In this document: piece after piece, positions 59,418 to 64,000 of the stretch
Layout of the letters: the number at the start of each line of letters is the position of its first letter
How positions within the stretch are numbered: position 1 is the first letter of the stretch
Assembly: GCA_028023455.1 (NCBI GenBank)
Contig: JAQFVV010012423.1
Coordinates: 7,670,269-7,734,268, forward strand
Reading direction: 5' to 3'
Source: Epiperipatus broadwayi
Taxonomy: Eukaryota > Onychophora > Udeonychophora > Euonychophora > Peripatidae
DNA: 64,000 bases
Program-made: the position numbers and the translations under genes
Notes under the pieces: generated by a model
Told to the model about the DNA's origin: nothing
The model's database searches: none
What the model saw: the letters and a program-made list of their open reading frames with translations, nothing else

Positions 59418-60239
59418 GTATTGTCAATATATTACAAATTCTAAAAAAATGATATTTATTTAGAATTATTTTCATCCACAGGTGTATAAGAACAAAGAAG
59501 TAAAAGTTGCATTTGTTCTCTCCAGTCCTTTTATTAATGGATCGATATCTTATAATAACCACATAAATACTATCCGGCTTGAAGTCATAATTTTGAATTC
59601 AAAATTGTCTAAACATTTGTTATTGAATGAATTGCCTCCGGGATTATAGATTGCGTTACTGATATACTATAATGTCTGTATCGACATTTACTCAGTTTTT
59701 TTGTAACTTAATGTTGACGATGAAATCTACAGTCTATAGTGAATATATACAGAACAGTTTTTTTTTTTTAAAATGAAAAAAAAAACCCCGTACGTTGCAA
59801 ACCAGTAACAATTGTTAAGATATTCACGGAGATTTCCTTTTCTTTAAAAACTTCCAATGCAAGGAATATCGACTCACTTGTAGTGTCAGTTTGAAATTTT
59901 TTTTTGCAAATAATAATTCTTGGCAAGTTTTTCCTTTTATTAATTACACTTACGCTAAGAGTAAGTCTTTATTTTCTGGCAAAATTAACTAAAGTTGTAT
60001 AGAGAACTAAGTGGGTTTAAAATACATAATGAGTCTTCATCATATTGAACTATTTCATAAATTCTTATTTATACGTTTTAAGAAATTTTCTTGGTAATAT
60101 CAGTAGAATCAGTTGTTCACCAATGAATAGTATATAGTTTTCTCGATTTAACTAATCAGTAACAAAATTTAAGCACACAACTCATCATTTTTGGATGTTA
60201 TTGAAAAGAATTTTATCATTGTCATCAGCTTTCTCAAAA

Positions 60240-60460
60240 AATTTTATGTACAGTGTGGTCTATAAACATTTTCCCTAGCCGGCTATCTTTAACCTGCAGA
60301 GGCACAAGCTCTGGGATACATCCAGCATTGCAGAAAAGTCCGGAGACTTTTCCCTCAGCTTTTCTCAATGTCCTTCTGATATCCACGATACAGCACACAG
60401 CATCTCACAATGAGTTCAGAAAAGCTGACAACCACTTCTGTTTTTAGTGCGCACTATGTA
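60240..60460. other. GC-richer unassigned segment in intron 1
   Basis: About 200 bases, open in one plus frame (60253-60447) and one minus frame (including IPELVPLQVKDSRLGKMFID). Neither is recognised. It could be a retroposed fragment. Confidence 0.3.
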
Positions 60461-60899
60461 TACTCCTTTTTTCCTTGCTTGATATCATTAATAAATTCCT
60501 AACATTCCAATGTAACTACTTCCATTTGGCTAATGCATCTTTACAATGATGATTAGGATCCAGCTTTCAATTACATCCGTTCACATTCCTTACCTAATTA
60601 GCTTCAAATATTTTATCCATTTGTTTGCTTCTAAAATTAGTTTAATGTTTGATTTTAATACACAGTTTTCTCCGTCTCTTAAAACTATTAGTTATATCCG
60701 GCCTTGTAATTAACCCTTTGGTTTATCTTTCGGAAATCTTTGTAAAATATTTTTAACCTATGCTGTTTAAGTTTAATTTAACTGCTAACCATCTTTCTTT
60801 GTTGCTATTAAACCCAAACTAAAATTATCTAAAATAAAGTTTCTTTATTTTTTTACCAGATCTAGTTTTCATTTCTTGAAACTTAGATATGTATTTACA

Positions 60900-62330
60900 T
60901 TTCATTATTATTATTATTATTTCTCTGGAGTAAATTTAGCTTTATAACTTATAATTATCGAGTTACTAAAACCTATATTTTTTTTCTTTAAAGTATAGCG
61001 AAAATCATAGTTTAAATATTCAATATTGAAGTGATATTTATGTATGCTTCATGTATATAAGTTAAAAAATTCAAAGGAATTTTAAAATTAAAAGTTTTTA
61101 GCAATTTTTAATAAGTAGAAATTATATATATAAGTATGTGCACAGATAAATGTATACAGCATTATTAATTCTAAATTTATTTTGAAAGTAGTTTAAAACA
61201 ATGTCTTTTATTAACAATTGTAAAGGTATTTTATAATTAGATAAACAAATTGGCCAATTAAGGAGATAAATATCTGATGTAATATAGTCAAAGCATTATC
61301 TGTTATTTTGGTATAATCCCTTTCAAAGCTAAAATTTATGAATGCTTGTAATTGGACAAATAAGCCACAGAACATAATGAAGTTTAGTAGTTATCTATAA
61401 TCAATAGATAAATGATAGAAATGACCCATGATGGAAACTGATTTGGTTGATAAGACAACTCAGTAAACCAATAAATAGGGACTCTGAAGATTGTGAATTA
61501 TTGCTGATTGCTGAGACTGCTTTAATTGTTTTAAGCTGATTCTGCTTTGATTTATTAGTGTGATTTGTGTTAAAATATAATGATAGAGTAGAGAAGCCAT
61601 CATTTGCTCCACTCTGTCCAAGCTAGCTGGGTGCAAGCTGAAAGTCCATTGTTAAGTTCGGAGAAGCCATCAAATAATGTAGAACCATTCTTAAGGAGTG
61701 TTGTATCCAGTTTAACTGCATTTTTTTATAGGCTCAGTCGTGATATCTGTAAAAATAGTAAAATTTATGTGTTTATTTATTATAATAGAATAAAATTGTC
61801 AAGAGATATAACAATTTATATTATTAAAAAAGTGCAATTTCTTTTGCTGGAACCAAAAGTTTTTGCAGAATAATACCCAGACATCAAATATATATTGAGT
61901 TTTGCATAAGTCAGTAAGAGACAAATAAACTAAAGTATTAATGAAACTAATGAATTGGATTTTATTTTATGCTCAGCATTAGATAAATGTACTTGATATT
62001 GAACTGTCAAATGTCTAAATACATTTATCAAGAAATAATTTTCAAAATACATCAATATACAATTAAAAATCAATAAGTTTAATTTATTTTGTTTTTATTT
62101 AAATAATTTATTTTTATATGTATCAATTAAACAGATGCTTCAATAGATATAAATAAATATTAACATTTTACGATTCCTCCATTTTTGTTAATATTATAAT
62201 AAAAATATAAATATATTGACAGTATACTTCAAATACTATTGTACAACAAAAGCCTGCTATGATTTTATTATTAGTAAAAAATATATAAAAATGTATAATT
62301 AACCTATTTATTCAGAATACTGAATGTTTA
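60900..62330. other. AT-rich sequence without recognised gene
   Basis: Contains an open frame at 61604-61873 without similarity and TTA microsatellites. Nothing further. Confidence 0.4.
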
Positions 62331-62334
62331 GTAT

Positions 62335-62410
62335 AGTAAATAGAGGGATTTGAACTTAAGATTTTCAGTCTACATTCATCTTCCACTCCATATCAAACAA
62401 CCAATATGTA
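62335..62410 (-). mobile_element. tRNA-like repeat module, fragment
   Basis: AGAGGGATTTGAACTTAAGA, then CTTCCACTCCATATCAAACA: the antisense tRNA-like end of the family at 11270 and 17390. Confidence 0.5.
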
Positions 62411-63150
62411 AATTGCTATTTCATTGAAACACAATAATGCAATTTGCTTTATATGGGATCTTCAATACATAAAGATTGAAAATATTGAATATGAATTAAA
62501 ATTTTTCAATACTTATTGCACTTGTACTATTGTTAATTGCTTGATACATAATTCAGAAATAATCTAAATTAGATTTCAAATCTTGGCTATTTATAATATC
62601 TTAAACAAATCTCATTATATGCACATATTCCTGATATTGCATATTGAACTTTTCTGAAATAAGATCTGTCAGTGGACTTGATCATTGATTGATTATAATT
62701 TATGTTTACTGGAAATAATCAACTCTTGGTGCATAACAAATTAAACAAGTTTGAATGGTTTTTCAAAATTTTCTTCTTTATGCTTCTGCCACCTTTTTAT
62801 TATACAATGTCTCCTCCACTCCTTTCTTGGATCATAACATAACAAAGTACTAAATTATTTTTCTCTTCACTAATAAAATTGTAATTATAAATATGCGACT
62901 TTTTTTTTTTCGCATTAAATAGTGAAGCTATAATTTTACACTAATTTATAATAGGTTTGCTTCGAATCTCATACTCATAGCTTTGTAAATAAAGATTGTT
63001 ATGATTTATGCAAATACGTTTGAATTTTTTAATTAGTCCATTGTTTAGAGAGAGCAAAACATGCCTCTCTTCTATTAATGGCATTGATGTCATTTGCTAT
63101 ATATAAAGCTTCCTTAACTTTTTTTTTGGCATCATTTTTTTCTGTACAAA

Positions 63151-64000
63151 TTATTTAGGCAGAACTAGATTCAAATACATGGCCCGTAGCTGCTTGGTGG
63201 TCCCAGAATACTGAAGATCCTTCATTTTTATTTTTAACCCTATTGTAGTATACCTATGTTGGTAAATTCTTGTGTTCAGGTTAGCCCGAGTTTCACCATA
63301 GTATGATGCATGGCAGCCTAATTGAGGGCATACTATTTTATAGACCACATGAGGGGCTTGATCTTTTTCTGTTTTATCTTTAGAATTATTTATCAGTCGG
63401 TTAGTATTGGGAGGTGTTCTGAAGCTAAATTTAAAATTGTTAGACAATGTTTTTGCAATATTTGGTGTTACATTAGGTATGAAAGGAATTGTTAGGTATT
63501 TCATATTGTCTTTAGGCAATTTATTTCTTAGTTTTCTATAAAATATTTTTATTCTTTGATTGATTGTATTAGGTTTAAAGCCTATGTTAGTCATTTCCTT
63601 TATATATCTGTCTATATTGTTTTTCCTATCTGCTATGTATTTACATAACTGGTCGTTTCTGAATAGGAAAGCATTCATGCCTGCCCATTTATATGTGTTG
63701 GGGGTGTTAGATTTTGGGCTTGTGTAACCTCATAGGTGCAGTGGTTTAATCATCATTTTATAATCTAAGTGTGTGTTCTCTCTTTTTATTAACAAGTCTA
63801 GGTATTTTATTTCTTGTTCCTTGTTTTCCTCTGTTCTACTAAGGGTTAATCCTGAGATGGCTTGAAATTCATTTTGTATGTTAATAGTGGTGGAGGGTTT
63901 TGCTGCAATAAAAATGTCATCGACATATCGAGAGTATATGAGAGTTGGATCTGTTATAAAATATTTTGGAAGAATTTGGCTCTCGTAATGGTTTATAACA
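63151..64000 (-). pseudogene. Penelope-like element, RT end and GIY-YIG endonuclease (partial, one stop)
   Basis: Runs in from the right edge. SRYVDDIFIAA at about 63935 is the catalytic YxDD box of a reverse transcriptase, and EIKYLDLLIKRENTHLDYKM follows. A single in-frame TGA stands at 63730-63732, after which the same frame continues through TPNTYKWAGMNAF to a GIY-YIG endonuclease: VVYKIVCPQLGC, ASYYGETRANLNTRIYQH. The protein ends at 63151. The RT-plus-GIY-YIG order defines Penelope-like elements. Apart from the TGA the visible frame is intact, so this is a recent copy. Confidence 0.85.

Noticed and set aside
61604-61873. 89-residue plus-strand frame
   Set aside because: No similarity, no splice context or neighbouring evidence.

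Overview
This is a very AT-rich, intron-bearing, repeat-dominated stretch of an animal genome. The combination of RTE-clade LINEs, ZBED5-like hAT transposons, Ty3/Gypsy LTR elements, a Penelope-like element and short spliced host exons points to an invertebrate, probably a protostome. I cannot name the species. Most open reading frames are transposon remnants. The host genes are split into short exons that only show when splice sites and phases are followed.

Left part (1-22 kb). A complete four-exon gene for the histone-fold protein CENP-S/MHF1 lies on the minus strand from 20006 down to 2949. It encodes 135 residues, all splice phases agree, and a poly(A) signal follows the stop. Its introns hold a full hAT transposon (5271-7860, 8-bp target duplication AGCTAGAA), hairpin foldback elements, tRNA-like modules and a 72-bp near-perfect inverted repeat. 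In intron 3, on the opposite strand, three phase-compatible exons (4858-4921, 8068-8123, 8877-8971) with their own poly(A) signal may be the 3' end of another gene.

Middle (21-44 kb). This is a nested transposon stack. A minus-strand RTE LINE is split by a plus-strand Gypsy element (about 23597-41845). The left LTR of that element is itself interrupted by a second LTR element (24302-32213, 4-bp duplication GAAC). The outer Gypsy keeps recognisable but broken gag, protease, RT, RNase H and integrase. An 85-bp satellite inside its LTR has expanded from 4 units in the left LTR to 11 in the right. The inner element carries a 247-bp tandem array and a deletion that fuses gag to the integrase tail.

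Right part (44-64 kb). It holds more foldback elements and a 2,666-bp non-autonomous DNA transposon (48398-51063) with about 50-bp inverted ends, a perfect 8-bp duplication TATATTTC, and an unusual T/G-rich repetitive interior. Next come the best-preserved RTE LINE (52.7-54.8 kb), small inverted-repeat elements, a Gypsy remnant with an LTR (56.6-58.1 kb), exon 1 of an RBM28/Nop4-like RNA-binding protein (59273-59417, plus strand), and the 3' part of a Penelope-like element running off the right edge. The genes do not form an operon or pathway. The host genes sit as isolated islands in repeats.
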